Shown piece after piece: positions 8,345 through 16,951 of a stretch of 64,000 bases of DNA. The position numbers and the translations under genes are program-made. How positions within the stretch are numbered: the stretch's first letter is position 1; every line of letters starts with the position of its first letter. Location: the NCBI GenBank assembly GCA_963835935.1, contig CAWIHK010000005.1:62001-126000 (forward strand). Direction: 5' to 3'. Under the pieces are notes generated by a model. The model had not been told where the DNA came from. It did not search any database and saw only the letters and a program-made list of their open reading frames with translations. This stretch comes from CAWIHK01 sp963835935. GTDB taxonomy: Bacteria; Bacteroidota; Ignavibacteria; UBA10030; CAVZMI01.

Positions 8345-9412
8345 ATGGATTCAAAAGAACCTATTGATTTTTCAGCCGGACTCTCCTGTCCTATTCCTCT
8401 GACGCAGTATAAATATGTGACTCTTGCTCACGGCGGCGGTGGAAAATTATCTCAACAATTGATTCAGTCGATGTTTCTCTCTCAGTTCAACAACCCGGCT
8501 TTGAGCGCTGAACATGACGGAGCTATATTAAATCTACTTGGAGGCAAACTGGCTTTCTCAACAGACTCGTACGTCGTCAAACCGATTTTTTTCCCCGGCG
8601 GAAACATCGGCGAATTGGCTGTGAATGGAACAGTAAACAATATCGCGATGTGCGGCGCTAAACCGCTTTATCTCTCCTGCGCATTTATTCTTGAAGAAGG
8701 TTTTCCGATGGAGCAACTCTGGCAAATCGTTCAATCGATGCAAAAAGCAGCGGAGAGAGCAAATGTACAGCTTGTCACCGGAGATACGAAAGTTGTTGAC
8801 CGTGGGAAAGGAGACGGAATTTTCATCACGACTGCAGGCGTGGGAATTATTCCAGACGAAGTCAATATCGATCCGAAACGCGCATGTGCCGGCGATGTGA
8901 TTCTTTTAAGCGGAAGAATTGCGGACCATGGAATTGCAATCATGTCGGTGCGTGAAGGTTTAACTTTCGAGACAGAAATCAAAAGCGATACGGCGCCGTT
9001 GAACGAAATGGTAGAGTCGATGTTAGATGTGACGAAAGACATTCATGTTCTGCGTGATCCGACACGCGGAGGCATCGCAAGCGCACTGAATGAAATCGCG
9101 CAATCTGCACACCTCGGAATTGAGATCGATGAATCGGCAATACCGGTGACGGATGCAGTTTTAGGCGCTTGTGAAATTCTAGGATTTGATCCTCTTTACA
9201 TTGCCAACGAAGGTAAATTACTTGCGATTGCTCCCGAACAGTATGCCGCTCAAATATTGCAGGTGATGAAAAGTAATCCTTTGGGAAAAGAATCTGCAGT
9301 CATCGGCCGTGTTGTCGCCGATCATCCTTCTACCGTAGTGATGAAGACTTCCATCGGCAGCAACCGGATTGTTGACATGCTTTCAGGCGAGCAATTACCG
9401 CGGATTTGTTGA
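8345..9412 (+). CDS. hypE: Hydrogenase maturation protein HypE
   Basis: The 355-residue product has the HypE/PurM fold: an N-terminal glycine-rich VTLAHGGGGKLSQQLI, an AEHDGAILNL metal-binding region, VTGDTKVVDRGKGDGIFI in the ATP-binding region, and RDPTRGGIASALNEIAQ. It ends exactly in PRIC, the C-terminal Cys that is carbamoylated by HypF and dehydrated to thiocyanate as the source of the CN ligands of [NiFe] hydrogenase. The intact PRIC tail argues for function. No other hyp or hydrogenase gene lies in the window. It follows the AlkD-like gene by 1 bp. Confidence 0.95.
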   Translation: MDSKEPIDFSAGLSCPIPLTQYKYVTLAHGGGGKLSQQLIQSMFLSQFNNPALSAEHDGAILNLLGGKLAFSTDSYVVKPIFFPGGNIGELAVNGTVNNIAMCGAKPLYLSCAFILEEGFPMEQLWQIVQSMQKAAERANVQLVTGDTKVVDRGKGDGIFITTAGVGIIPDEVNIDPKRACAGDVILLSGRIADHGIAIMSVREGLTFETEIKSDTAPLNEMVESMLDVTKDIHVLRDPTRGGIASALNEIAQSAHLGIEIDESAIPVTDAVLGACEILGFDPLYIANEGKLLAIAPEQYAAQILQVMKSNPLGKESAVIGRVVADHPSTVVMKTSIGSNRIVDMLSGEQLPRIC

Positions 9413-9568
9413 GTTAAAGTTGGAAGAACAACCGCAAATTCCTTAATTTCTGGGTAGTGTCTCAGTTTGAGGAGGCCACTTCCCTAATTTGTAACCCGAT
9501 TTCGTTCTTTAATGTAAAGGAAAGCGTAATAATAAATGTGAATACGGACAAAATCATTAACAATGTTC

Positions 9569-9597
9569 TTGACATTAAGGAGAAATGCCTATATATT
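9569..9597 (+). promoter_or_regulatory. Sigma-70-type promoter for the Panacea gene pair
   Basis: TTGACA at 9569-9574 and TATATT at 9592-9597 are separated by exactly 17 bp, a near-consensus housekeeping promoter. Transcription would start near 9604, just before a GGCGAGA/TCTCGCC hairpin (9607-9625, AAAAG loop), giving a leader of about 97 bases ahead of the antitoxin ATG at 9701. The hairpin may be a regulatory leader structure; that is inference. Confidence 0.6.
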
Positions 9598-9606
9598 AAA
9601 GCCAAC

Positions 9607-9625
9607 GGCGAGAAAAAGTCTCGCC
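9607..9625 (+). other. Leader hairpin upstream of the Panacea antitoxin gene
   Basis: A perfect 7-bp GC-rich stem GGCGAGA/TCTCGCC with loop AAAAG lies at the expected transcript 5' end. It is followed by TATCATTGTTTTC, too broken to be a good intrinsic terminator. It could stabilise the mRNA or take part in autoregulation. No direct evidence. Confidence 0.45.
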
Positions 9626-9700
9626 TATCATTGTTTTCATTACCTCAAGTCTTTTCTTGGAAAGTCCGATAATACTAACGATTGGAAAAGAGAGAACACC

Positions 9701-10210
9701 ATGCCGACCGCGTTAGATATCGCAAAGTATATCATAGTTTTTAATGATTGTAAGGGCGATATAGTCACCAACAAAAAACTGCAAAAACTTCTTTATTATG
9801 TTCAGGCATGGAGCCTCGTCCATTTTGAATATCCATTCTTTGACGAATATCCCGAAGCTTGGTCGCATGGACCCGTGTATCCGACGGTATATCAAAGATA
9901 TAAAATTTTTGGTTATCAGCCTATCGCATTGGATGATTATCAAGACGGGATAGAAGCAGGCCAATTGATTAATAATGTAAAATCCAAAATTGGATTAACT
10001 GATGATCAGTTAGGTTTAGTGGATACCGTTTTAACAAAATATGGTTCATTAAGTCCAGCACAGCTTGAAATACTCACACATTCCGAGAAGCCCTGGCTTG
10101 AAAAAAGGGTAGGCTTGAGTGAATTTGAGAGAAGTGATAATACGATCTCCTTCGAAACAATGAAGGAATATTATTCAGGTTTATTGAAAAAATCGAAGCA
10201 TGTCAGCTAA
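9701..10210 (+). CDS. Panacea-domain (SocA/DUF4065-like) antitoxin
   Basis: The 169-residue product begins MPTALDIAKYIIVFNDCKGD and carries the Panacea-domain signature NKKLQKLLYYVQAWSLVH, then EAWSHGPVYPTVYQRYK. Panacea (PanA) proteins are known antitoxins that pair with many unrelated toxin families; related SocA is a protease adaptor-type antitoxin. I chose ATG 9701 rather than any earlier start because the domain begins right there and the frame upstream of it is not protein-like. Its 3' end overlaps the next gene by 11 bp, the usual translational coupling of a toxin-antitoxin pair. A strong promoter lies at 9569. Confidence 0.8.
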   Translation: MPTALDIAKYIIVFNDCKGDIVTNKKLQKLLYYVQAWSLVHFEYPFFDEYPEAWSHGPVYPTVYQRYKIFGYQPIALDDYQDGIEAGQLINNVKSKIGLTDDQLGLVDTVLTKYGSLSPAQLEILTHSEKPWLEKRVGLSEFERSDNTISFETMKEYYSGLLKKSKHVS

Positions 10211-10709
10211 ATATCTTTCCGATTATGATCCAGAAGAGGGGTTGGGATCGATAAAATATAATTGGGGCGATAAGGTTCTAGGTTTTGTAGAGTTGGAACA
10301 TTATACACCTATATTCGCATTCGATTATCTTTCCTTCAAGCAAACCAAATACTGTTTCGATAATCCGAAATTGACAACGGAAGATTTCATCCGGTTATTC
10401 AAAAAGAAAAAGGAAATTTCCAATATTAAATATACTAAGCTACATGATGATTATAGATATCGTTTCCATAACATGAACAATTGCCCTTCGTTGAAGTATT
10501 TACAAAATCAACTATATGAAATAGCGAAAGAAAGTGGTTGTAAAAGACAATTCTTTAATCTGCCAGAACTTTATCAATTTGAAATTTATACCGACGATGC
10601 CAATGGTATTGGGCAAAGAGCCATTGGTTTTATTGGAAAGTCTGGTGTTTTTTATTTAGTATGGCTCGATTACGAACATTCAGCCTATTCGAGAGCTAAG
10701 ATTCAATAA
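10200..10709 (+). CDS. Probable toxin partner of the Panacea antitoxin
   Basis: The 169-residue product overlaps the Panacea gene by 11 bp. I do not recognise a named family with certainty. The C-terminal part, RAIGFIGKSGVFYLVWLDYE followed by HSAY, has the beta-strand layout and WLDxEH pattern seen in small nuclease-like or RelE-like folds; this is a weak impression only. The position downstream of PanA is where the toxin normally lies. The final residues (about 10696-10709) overlap the end of the IS1 remnant on the other strand, so the natural C-terminus may have been replaced when the IS fragment landed. Confidence 0.6.
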   Translation: MSAKYLSDYDPEEGLGSIKYNWGDKVLGFVELEHYTPIFAFDYLSFKQTKYCFDNPKLTTEDFIRLFKKKKEISNIKYTKLHDDYRYRFHNMNNCPSLKYLQNQLYEIAKESGCKRQFFNLPELYQFEIYTDDANGIGQRAIGFIGKSGVFYLVWLDYEHSAYSRAKIQ

Positions 10710-10947
10710 GCCTCGCCAAATCTTCAACCGACCAAAGCTTCTTTGTAATCCCAGCCGCCATAGCTGGTGTTACTCTCAACGTTTTATGAATCCTTGCAAA
10801 ATTATAATACATGAAATGCAATGCTATTGAGTGAGCGTGATTCTCTATTTTTTTCGAGAACGCTTTTGTTAAGTGTGTGAATCGACGCAGGTTCATTTTC
10901 AACGTCAGGTTTTTCCGTTCGAGAAAACTGGTAAAAATTTGTTTCAA
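10696..10947 (-). pseudogene. IS1-family transposase remnant (C-terminal fragment)
   Basis: About 83 residues match the C-terminal end of IS1-like DDE transposases: SFLERKNLTLKMNLRRFTHL, then MYYNFARIHKTLRVTPAMAA and a GITKKLWSVEDLARLI end. The N-terminal zinc-finger/helix-turn-helix part and most of the catalytic domain are missing upstream of 10947, so the element is dead. Its stop codon overlaps the 3' end of the toxin-like gene. No inverted repeats could be paired. Confidence 0.75.
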
Positions 10948-11134
10948 TTTTAGATTTCTTAATTTCTGCTACATCTTGCCTTTTTTTCGATACTGTGCTA
11001 TATTTATATATTATTTTCAGCTTGCCGCATGAGGCCAGGATCTGAACTTGCGACAAGCTTTTTCATTCTCGCCTTACTCCCGCCTGAGAGATACGCCAAG
11101 ACGCTCGGCGGAGCAGGCTTGCCCCTGAACAACT

Positions 11135-12577
11135 ATGGCTGACAAGATTACACGGACTTTCCTTCGGAAGTGTGAGGAATTTATTCGCGTGGAGCATCTC
11201 ATGCAGAGCGGCGACACAATCATTGCCGCAGTAAGCGGGGGAATTGACTCGATAGTGATGCTCGATGTATTGTGGTCGTTGAGAGAAAAACTCGGCATCA
11301 ATATTATAATTGGGCATGTCAACCATTGTCTGCGGGGCGAAGAATCTGATGGGGATCAGGATTTTGTTGAAAAACGGGCAAGAGACTATGGTGTACAATG
11401 TATCGTGGCACGCGTCCCAGTACGCGATTACTCAAAAGCTTTGAAATTATCGATTCAATCGGCAGCACGAGAGTTACGTTATACTTTCCTGGATGAACTT
11501 AGAGCAACATCGAATGCTGCGTGGATCGCCACAGCACATCATGCCGATGATAATACGGAAACATTACTCCTTCACCTTATGCGTGGAAGCGGACTCCACG
11601 GGCTGCGCGGCATTGTGCCGAAGCGTTCCGATGAAAAAATCATCCGTCCCTTGTTGTTTGCCCGCCGTTCCGAGATCGAGGCGTATGCAAAAAACCGGGG
11701 ACTGCATTATCGTGAAGATTCGTCGAATGCGAAAGACGTTTATGCGCGGAATTTTCTCAGGCATAAAATCGTACCTCTGCTGGAAGATAAAATCAATCCA
11801 GGGCTTGTCCGGACATTGAACACGACTGCACGAATCATTGCACATTCGGAAAAATATTTTGACGAGTTTTTAAAGAGAATATCCATTCAGTGCGTAACGA
11901 TCGGCAGCGATGGGCAGATTCTTTTAAAACTTCCGGCATTGACACAACAACCGGAAGAACTCCGTATGGCTGTGATTTATGACGCGCTGACTAAATTGCC
12001 GGATGTTCCGGTAAATTTTAAAATCATCGACCGGATCGCAAAATTGGAGCAGAGTCAGGTTGGCAAGAATATTCCGTTAGGCCATTCCTGGTTTGCTATC
12101 CGTAACCGCGATACGATTCTTATTACTGGGCCTCGGAGCATCGAAACATCTGAAATTATTATCAACGATTTTGGTTCATATTCAGTTCAGAAAAGAAGAT
12201 TCACGATAGAACAGACGGAAATGCATGGGAATCTCAATATTAAGGAAAACACAAAAGAGAAAAACAAGATGGTCAAGCTCATGGAATCAATAGATATCCG
12301 TCATCTTAAATTTCCGTTAATCGTTCGGGCATGGAAAAGAGGCGATTGGTTTTTACCTCTGGGCATGAAGGGACGGAAAAAGGTGAGTGATTTCCTGGCA
12401 GATATACAAATTCCTGCTCATCTCAAAAAAAATGTGAATGTACTTTGTTCAGGCGATGATATTGTTTGGGTGTGCGGATTCAGGCTTGACGATCGATTCA
12501 AAATCACCAGCGAGACGACTCATTACGCAATGATCGAATATCAGGACGATTTTTTACAGGGCGCACTTCATGAGTGA
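11135..12577 (+). CDS. tilS: tRNA(Ile)-lysidine synthetase
   Basis: The 480-residue product has the N-type ATP pyrophosphatase PP-loop SGGIDS at residues 34-39, followed by IGHVNHCLRGEESDGDQDFV and the ATAHHADDNTETLLLHLMRG block, all diagnostic for TilS. A central substrate-binding domain and the C-terminal TilS domain (RAWKRGDWFLPLGMKGRKKV) are complete. The enzyme converts C34 of the CAU anticodon of tRNA-Ile to lysidine, allowing AUA reading, and is essential in most bacteria. Its 3' end overlaps hpt by 8 bp and this head of operon continues through ftsH. Confidence 0.96.
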   Translation: MADKITRTFLRKCEEFIRVEHLMQSGDTIIAAVSGGIDSIVMLDVLWSLREKLGINIIIGHVNHCLRGEESDGDQDFVEKRARDYGVQCIVARVPVRDYSKALKLSIQSAARELRYTFLDELRATSNAAWIATAHHADDNTETLLLHLMRGSGLHGLRGIVPKRSDEKIIRPLLFARRSEIEAYAKNRGLHYREDSSNAKDVYARNFLRHKIVPLLEDKINPGLVRTLNTTARIIAHSEKYFDEFLKRISIQCVTIGSDGQILLKLPALTQQPEELRMAVIYDALTKLPDVPVNFKIIDRIAKLEQSQVGKNIPLGHSWFAIRNRDTILITGPRSIETSEIIINDFGSYSVQKRRFTIEQTEMHGNLNIKENTKEKNKMVKLMESIDIRHLKFPLIVRAWKRGDWFLPLGMKGRKKVSDFLADIQIPAHLKKNVNVLCSGDDIVWVCGFRLDDRFKITSETTHYAMIEYQDDFLQGALHE

Positions 12578-13121
12578 TGCGATTCGAGTGAACGGCGATT
12601 TGTACACCATTCTTTTTTCTGAAGAACAAATACGGCAACGTGTTCATGAAATAGGAACTCAATTGAATAGAGATTATGCCGAATCAACGCCAATTTTCAT
12701 CGGAGTTCTCAATGGATCTATCATTTTCTTTGCTGATCTAATTCGTGAGATAAGTATTGATTGTGAGATGGACTTCATTAAATTATCTAGTTACGGAGAT
12801 GACAAAATATCTTCAGGAAATGTTCGTCTTATTAAAGATCTGGATTGTCAAGTAGAAGGTCGAGATATAATTATTGTGGAGGATATTGTCGATTCGGGTT
12901 TGTCGATCGACTTCCTTCGAAAGTTAATTGAGCAAAAGAACCCGCATTCAATCAAAGTTGTTACATTATTATATAAAAAAGAAGCTGTGAAATATCCTGT
13001 GACCGTAGATTACGTCGGATTCGAAATATCGAATTTGTTTGTGATAGGTTACGGCCTAGATTATGCACAAAAGGTTCGAAACCTCCGGAACATTTACATG
13101 CTTCAGAAAAAGAAAGTTTGA
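12570..13121 (+). CDS. hpt: Hypoxanthine phosphoribosyltransferase
   Basis: The 183-residue product carries the PRPP-binding loop IIIVEDIVDSGLSI and the upstream GVLNGSIIFFADLIREI block, ending with VDYVGFEISNLFVIGYGLDY, the purine-recognition region of type I hypoxanthine phosphoribosyltransferases. It salvages hypoxanthine (and often guanine) to the nucleotide using PRPP. It overlaps tilS by 8 bp and lies 15 bp before ftsH; the tilS-hpt-ftsH order is widely conserved in bacteria, which supports the call. Confidence 0.96.
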   Translation: MSDAIRVNGDLYTILFSEEQIRQRVHEIGTQLNRDYAESTPIFIGVLNGSIIFFADLIREISIDCEMDFIKLSSYGDDKISSGNVRLIKDLDCQVEGRDIIIVEDIVDSGLSIDFLRKLIEQKNPHSIKVVTLLYKKEAVKYPVTVDYVGFEISNLFVIGYGLDYAQKVRNLRNIYMLQKKKV

Positions 13122-13136
13122 GAAAGTGGTGGTATT

Positions 13137-15215
13137 ATGAGTGACGAAAAAAATTTACGCGATCCTGGAAATGGCCGTTCACCGCGACGCCGAACAACCC
13201 CTCGCATTCCGAGGAATCGGCAATCTTCACCTCAGAATGACGATGAATTCAATTGGGGGAAAGTATTCCGAGCTATCCTGAGCTGGTCTGCAATTATTCT
13301 CGCGGTCTTTGTAATTATGACTTTATTACGCACAAATGAAAATCCGGAAGTCGATGTTACATATTCCGGATACCAGCAATTGGTTCAGGGCGGACAAATT
13401 CAATCGGCTGTTATAAAAAAATCTGAATTGACTAATTTCGAGTTTCATGGTGTCTTGAAAGAGAAACAAACAGTTACCGACGCCAGCGGCAAACAACACC
13501 GTGACGTTACGCGTATCGTACTCCAGTTGCCATTTGTGGATAGTACCGTTACACAATTATGGACAGAAAAAGGAATCAGTGTTTCCTTTGTTAAAGAAGA
13601 TAGTACGTGGTTGAATGTTGTATACCAAATACTTCCGTGGGTACTCGTAATCGCTGTGTGGTTTCTCTTGATGAGAAGAATGCAAGGTGCCGGCTCGAAA
13701 GGAATATTTACGTTTGGAAAAGTTCGCACAAAGATGCCAAGCGAGACAGGCCCACGGGTCACATTTATAGATGTTGCCGGAGCAGATGAAGCAAAGCAGG
13801 AACTCCAAGAGATTATTGAATTCCTCCGTGAGCCGACGAAGTTCCAAAAATTGGGAGGCAAAATTCCACGCGGCGTTCTATTGCTTGGCCCTCCGGGAAC
13901 AGGAAAAACACTTCTTGCACGAGCCGTTGCTGGGGAAGCTGGTGTGCCATTTTTTACAATCAGCGGAGCAGATTTCGTCGAAATGTTCGTCGGTGTCGGA
14001 GCAAGTCGTGTCAGAGATTTATTCGACACAGGAAAGAAAAATGCACCATGCATTATTTTCATCGATGAAATTGATGCCGTCGGCCGCCATCGCGGCGCAG
14101 GCCTTGGCGGAGGCCATGACGAGCGTGAACAAACGCTCAATCAACTCCTTGTTGAGATGGATGGTTTTGAACAAAACAGCGGTGTGATTATTATAGCAGC
14201 AACAAACCGTCCGGACGTGCTCGATCCCGCGTTATTGCGTCCTGGGCGATTCGATCGCCAGGTTGTTGTCGATCGTCCCGATGTGAAGGGCCGTGAGGGA
14301 ATTTTCAAAGTTCATACACGCCATATTCCGCTGGCCGAAGACGTAAAACTCGATGTACTTGCAAAAGGCACACCGGGACTTGCGGGGGCAGATCTCGCAA
14401 ATTTGGTGAATGAAGCCGCCCTCCTTGCGGCAAGAAAGAACAGCAAAGAAGTCACCATGTTCGATTTCGAACAGGCGAAAGATAAAGTGATGATGGGAAC
14501 GGAACGGAAAAGTTTGATTATTTCCGATGAAGAGAAAAAAATTACTGCTTATCACGAATCCGGCCATGTTCTTGTTGCAAAATTGGTTCCTGAGGCTGAT
14601 CCTGTTCATAAGGTCACGATTATTCCGCGAGGCCGTGCACTCGGCATTACCACGTATTTACCTATTGACGAAAAACACACATACTCCAAAGATTATTTGG
14701 AAGCAATGATTACGTACGCGCTCGGAGGCCGTGCGGCGGAAAAATTGGTGTTCAATCAATTAACTACAGGCGCCGGCAACGATATTGAACGCGCGACGTT
14801 GTTAGCCCGGAAAATGGTTTGTGAATGGGGTATGAGCGACAAGCTTGGGCCTCTGTCGTATGGAGCAAAAGAAGAAGAAATTTTCCTTGGGCGAGAAATA
14901 ACACGACATAAGGATTATAGCGAAAGCACCTCGATTGCAATAGACGAAGAGGTGAAAAAAATCGTTTCGCAATGCATGGCTCGTTCCGAAAAAATACTAA
15001 AAAAGAATGTAGATACTCTCCATCGTTTATCCAGCGCCTTGCTTGAGAGGGAAATTCTTGATAGCGATGAAATAAATAAAATTTTGAAGGGTGAAGCACT
15101 GCCACCTCTCGAAAAAACGAATGGGAAGGAAGATACAATTAACGATAAACAACTTGATGATGCGGTAAAAGCTCTGAAAGCCGCCCGCACCGAAGCGAAG
15201 AAACAAAATGGATGA
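13137..15215 (+). CDS. ftsH: ATP-dependent zinc metalloprotease FtsH
   Basis: The 692-residue membrane protease has a first membrane span near 44-64, a periplasmic domain, a second span near 161-179, then the AAA+ domain with Walker A GPPGTGKT (251-258), Walker B region CIIFIDEIDAVG, and the SRH segment with arginine fingers (LLRPGRFDRQ). The M41 protease domain has the zinc motif HESGH at 473-477. It degrades misassembled membrane proteins and short-lived regulators. The N-terminus has an unusual Pro/Arg-rich cytoplasmic extension of about 40 residues. It overlaps the next gene by 8 bp. Confidence 0.97.
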   Translation: MSDEKNLRDPGNGRSPRRRTTPRIPRNRQSSPQNDDEFNWGKVFRAILSWSAIILAVFVIMTLLRTNENPEVDVTYSGYQQLVQGGQIQSAVIKKSELTNFEFHGVLKEKQTVTDASGKQHRDVTRIVLQLPFVDSTVTQLWTEKGISVSFVKEDSTWLNVVYQILPWVLVIAVWFLLMRRMQGAGSKGIFTFGKVRTKMPSETGPRVTFIDVAGADEAKQELQEIIEFLREPTKFQKLGGKIPRGVLLLGPPGTGKTLLARAVAGEAGVPFFTISGADFVEMFVGVGASRVRDLFDTGKKNAPCIIFIDEIDAVGRHRGAGLGGGHDEREQTLNQLLVEMDGFEQNSGVIIIAATNRPDVLDPALLRPGRFDRQVVVDRPDVKGREGIFKVHTRHIPLAEDVKLDVLAKGTPGLAGADLANLVNEAALLAARKNSKEVTMFDFEQAKDKVMMGTERKSLIISDEEKKITAYHESGHVLVAKLVPEADPVHKVTIIPRGRALGITTYLPIDEKHTYSKDYLEAMITYALGGRAAEKLVFNQLTTGAGNDIERATLLARKMVCEWGMSDKLGPLSYGAKEEEIFLGREITRHKDYSESTSIAIDEEVKKIVSQCMARSEKILKKNVDTLHRLSSALLEREILDSDEINKILKGEALPPLEKTNGKEDTINDKQLDDAVKALKAARTEAKKQNG

Positions 15216-15876
15216 TACAATTTCACCGGTGATTGCCGGGTCGGGGGATATTGATTTCAAAGCAGAACTTCTGCGAAAAGGAATTCACATCTGCTCGCTC
15301 TCGATTCCGATAATATATAATTTTGTTTCAAGAGAAACTATGCTCATGTTGCTGATTCCTGCGACATTGGCATTTCTTGCTGTAGACGTTCTCAGGTATT
15401 TTCATGTCTCGACAGCGCGTTTATTTTATTTGATATTTGGAAAACTGCTTAGGCAACATGAAGTCAATTCGAAGACACGGACGTTAAATGGAGCAACGTA
15501 CGTTCTGCTTTCAGCAACGTTATGCGTATTGTTCTTTCCGAAAGTGATAGTAATAACAAGTTTTGCAATTCTTATTATTTCCGATTCTGCCGCCGCTCTG
15601 TTCGGCCGCAGATTTGGAAAACATCGTTTTTATCATAAATCGATCGAAGGAAGCACTGCTTTCGTGATATCCGCAATCATTGTCGTTCTTGTTGCTCCGA
15701 AAGTGAGCTATCTTCCGGCAGAATATCTTATCGGCATTATCGGAGCGGTTGTCGGAGCGGTTGCCGAAATTCTTTCTTATAATATACTCGACGACAATAT
15801 AGCCATTCCGCTAAGCGTCGGAAGCGTCATGTGGCTTCTCTACACGTGGCTGCTTCCTTTTCTCAATCTCCATTAA
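15208..15876 (+). CDS. Polyprenol/dolichol/phytol kinase-like CTP-transferase-family membrane protein
   Basis: The 222-residue product has about seven hydrophobic helices and the SEC59/DGK1/VTE5 family signature: an N-terminal ELLRKGIHICSLSIPI, a central RTLNGATYVLLSATLC, and ISDSAAALFGRRFGKHRF with KSIEGSTAFVISA. The family uses CTP to phosphorylate lipid alcohols (dolichol, phytol, diacylglycerol) and is related to CdsA. The bacterial substrate is unresolved. It is translationally coupled to ftsH by an 8-bp overlap and lies 14 bp before hisG. Confidence 0.82.
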   Translation: MDDTISPVIAGSGDIDFKAELLRKGIHICSLSIPIIYNFVSRETMLMLLIPATLAFLAVDVLRYFHVSTARLFYLIFGKLLRQHEVNSKTRTLNGATYVLLSATLCVLFFPKVIVITSFAILIISDSAAALFGRRFGKHRFYHKSIEGSTAFVISAIIVVLVAPKVSYLPAEYLIGIIGAVVGAVAEILSYNILDDNIAIPLSVGSVMWLLYTWLLPFLNLH

Positions 15877-15890
15877 TCTGAGCAGACACA

Positions 15891-16772
15891 ATGACAAAAC
15901 AACAAAAACTCCGCATTAGTCTACCCAAAGGAAGTCTTCAAGATGCCACGATGCATTTGATGGATAAAGCCGGATTTCACTTCTCGGTTTCATCACGATC
16001 GTATTTTCCCTCAATCGACGATGATGAACTTGAAGCAATGTTGATACGTGCACAGGAAATTCCACGGTATGTGGAAGACGGTGTTTTCGATTGTGGATTG
16101 ACAGGGAAAGACTGGATAATGGAAAACGAAGTCGAAGTTGTTGAAGTCTCCGAGTTGATTTATGCGAAGCAAAGCATGCGGCCGGTGCGGTGGGTTTTGG
16201 CAGTTCACGAATCATCCAAAGTTCAATCGGTCAAAGACCTTCAAGGAAAAAGACTCGCGACAGAGTTGGTGAATGTGACTAAAAATTATTTGAAAAAAAA
16301 TAAAGTCACAGCGGAAGTAGAATTTTCCTGGGGAGCGACCGAAGTCAAAACGCCGGAATTGGTCGACGCGATTGTAGAAGTGACCGAAACGGGCTCGTCG
16401 CTTCGGGCCAACAAACTCCGCATTGTGGAAACCGTTTTAGAATCTACTACACGATTTATCGCGAATAAAGAAAGTTGGAAAGATCCCTGGAAACGTGTTA
16501 AGATAGAAAATATGGCAATGCTTCTGCATGGCGCTATTCAGGCAGAGGCAAAAGTGGGTTTGAAAATGAACATCCGGAAAACGGATCTTAACCGGATTTT
16601 GAAACTCATCCCGGCTCTTCGCCGTCCGACGATTTCGCAATTATCCGACGACAACTGGGTCGCGATAGAAACGATCATTGATGAAAATATCGTACGGAAA
16701 ATTATACCAGAACTTAAACGCGCTAAAGCTGAAGGTATTATCGAATATCCGTTAAACAAAGTCATTTACTGA
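15891..16772 (+). CDS. hisG: ATP phosphoribosyltransferase, long form
   Basis: The 293-residue product is the long HisG form, with a C-terminal ACT-like regulatory domain that binds histidine (about residues 215-293, from VKIENMAMLLHGAIQAEAKV). The catalytic domain begins LRISLPKGSLQDATMHLMDK and contains GVFDCGLTGKDWIMEN and the PRPP-binding VDAIVEVTETGSSLRANKL. It catalyses the first step of histidine synthesis, joining ATP and PRPP. No other his gene is in the window, so it stands apart from a his operon, at the end of the tilS-ftsH transcript. Confidence 0.95.
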   Translation: MTKQQKLRISLPKGSLQDATMHLMDKAGFHFSVSSRSYFPSIDDDELEAMLIRAQEIPRYVEDGVFDCGLTGKDWIMENEVEVVEVSELIYAKQSMRPVRWVLAVHESSKVQSVKDLQGKRLATELVNVTKNYLKKNKVTAEVEFSWGATEVKTPELVDAIVEVTETGSSLRANKLRIVETVLESTTRFIANKESWKDPWKRVKIENMAMLLHGAIQAEAKVGLKMNIRKTDLNRILKLIPALRRPTISQLSDDNWVAIETIIDENIVRKIIPELKRAKAEGIIEYPLNKVIY

Positions 16773-16808
16773 AGTTGTAAGCGCATCGAATCGGATCGTT
16801 CTATTTTC

Positions 16809-16831
16809 TTCTCCGAAATTGTTCCGGAGAA
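16809..16831 (+). terminator. Possible intrinsic terminator after hisG
   Basis: A 7-bp stem TTCTCCG/CGGAGAA with a 9-base loop lies 37 bp past the hisG stop and is followed by TCATTTATT. The T-tract is interrupted, so termination would be weak. The position between hisG and motA fits a transcript end. Confidence 0.4.
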
Positions 16832-16878
16832 TCATTTATTCCGGGCTTTATAATTTGAATTAAAAGATTAGCTTCTTC

Positions 16879-16906
16879 TCAAGAACTCAGTTCTAATTTC
16901 CGATAA
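16879..16906 (+). promoter_or_regulatory. Possible flagellar sigma-28 promoter upstream of motA
   Basis: TCCGATAA at 16899-16906 matches the sigma-28 -10 consensus GCCGATAA at 7 of 8 positions, and TCAA at 16879-16882 matches TAAA at 3 of 4 positions with a 16-bp spacer. It lies 46 bp before the motA start. motAB are classic sigma-28 (late) genes, which makes the match meaningful, but the -35 is weak. Confidence 0.4.
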
Positions 16907-16951
16907 TTAATTAATAGATACCGCTATCTGAGTTAATGCAGGCACTGACGC

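Noticed and set aside
11020..11062. tRNA-like 3' end on the minus strand (GTTCAGATCC loop)
   Set aside because: The T-loop lacks the conserved A58 and no acceptor, D or anticodon arm could be paired upstream, so it is not called as a tRNA.
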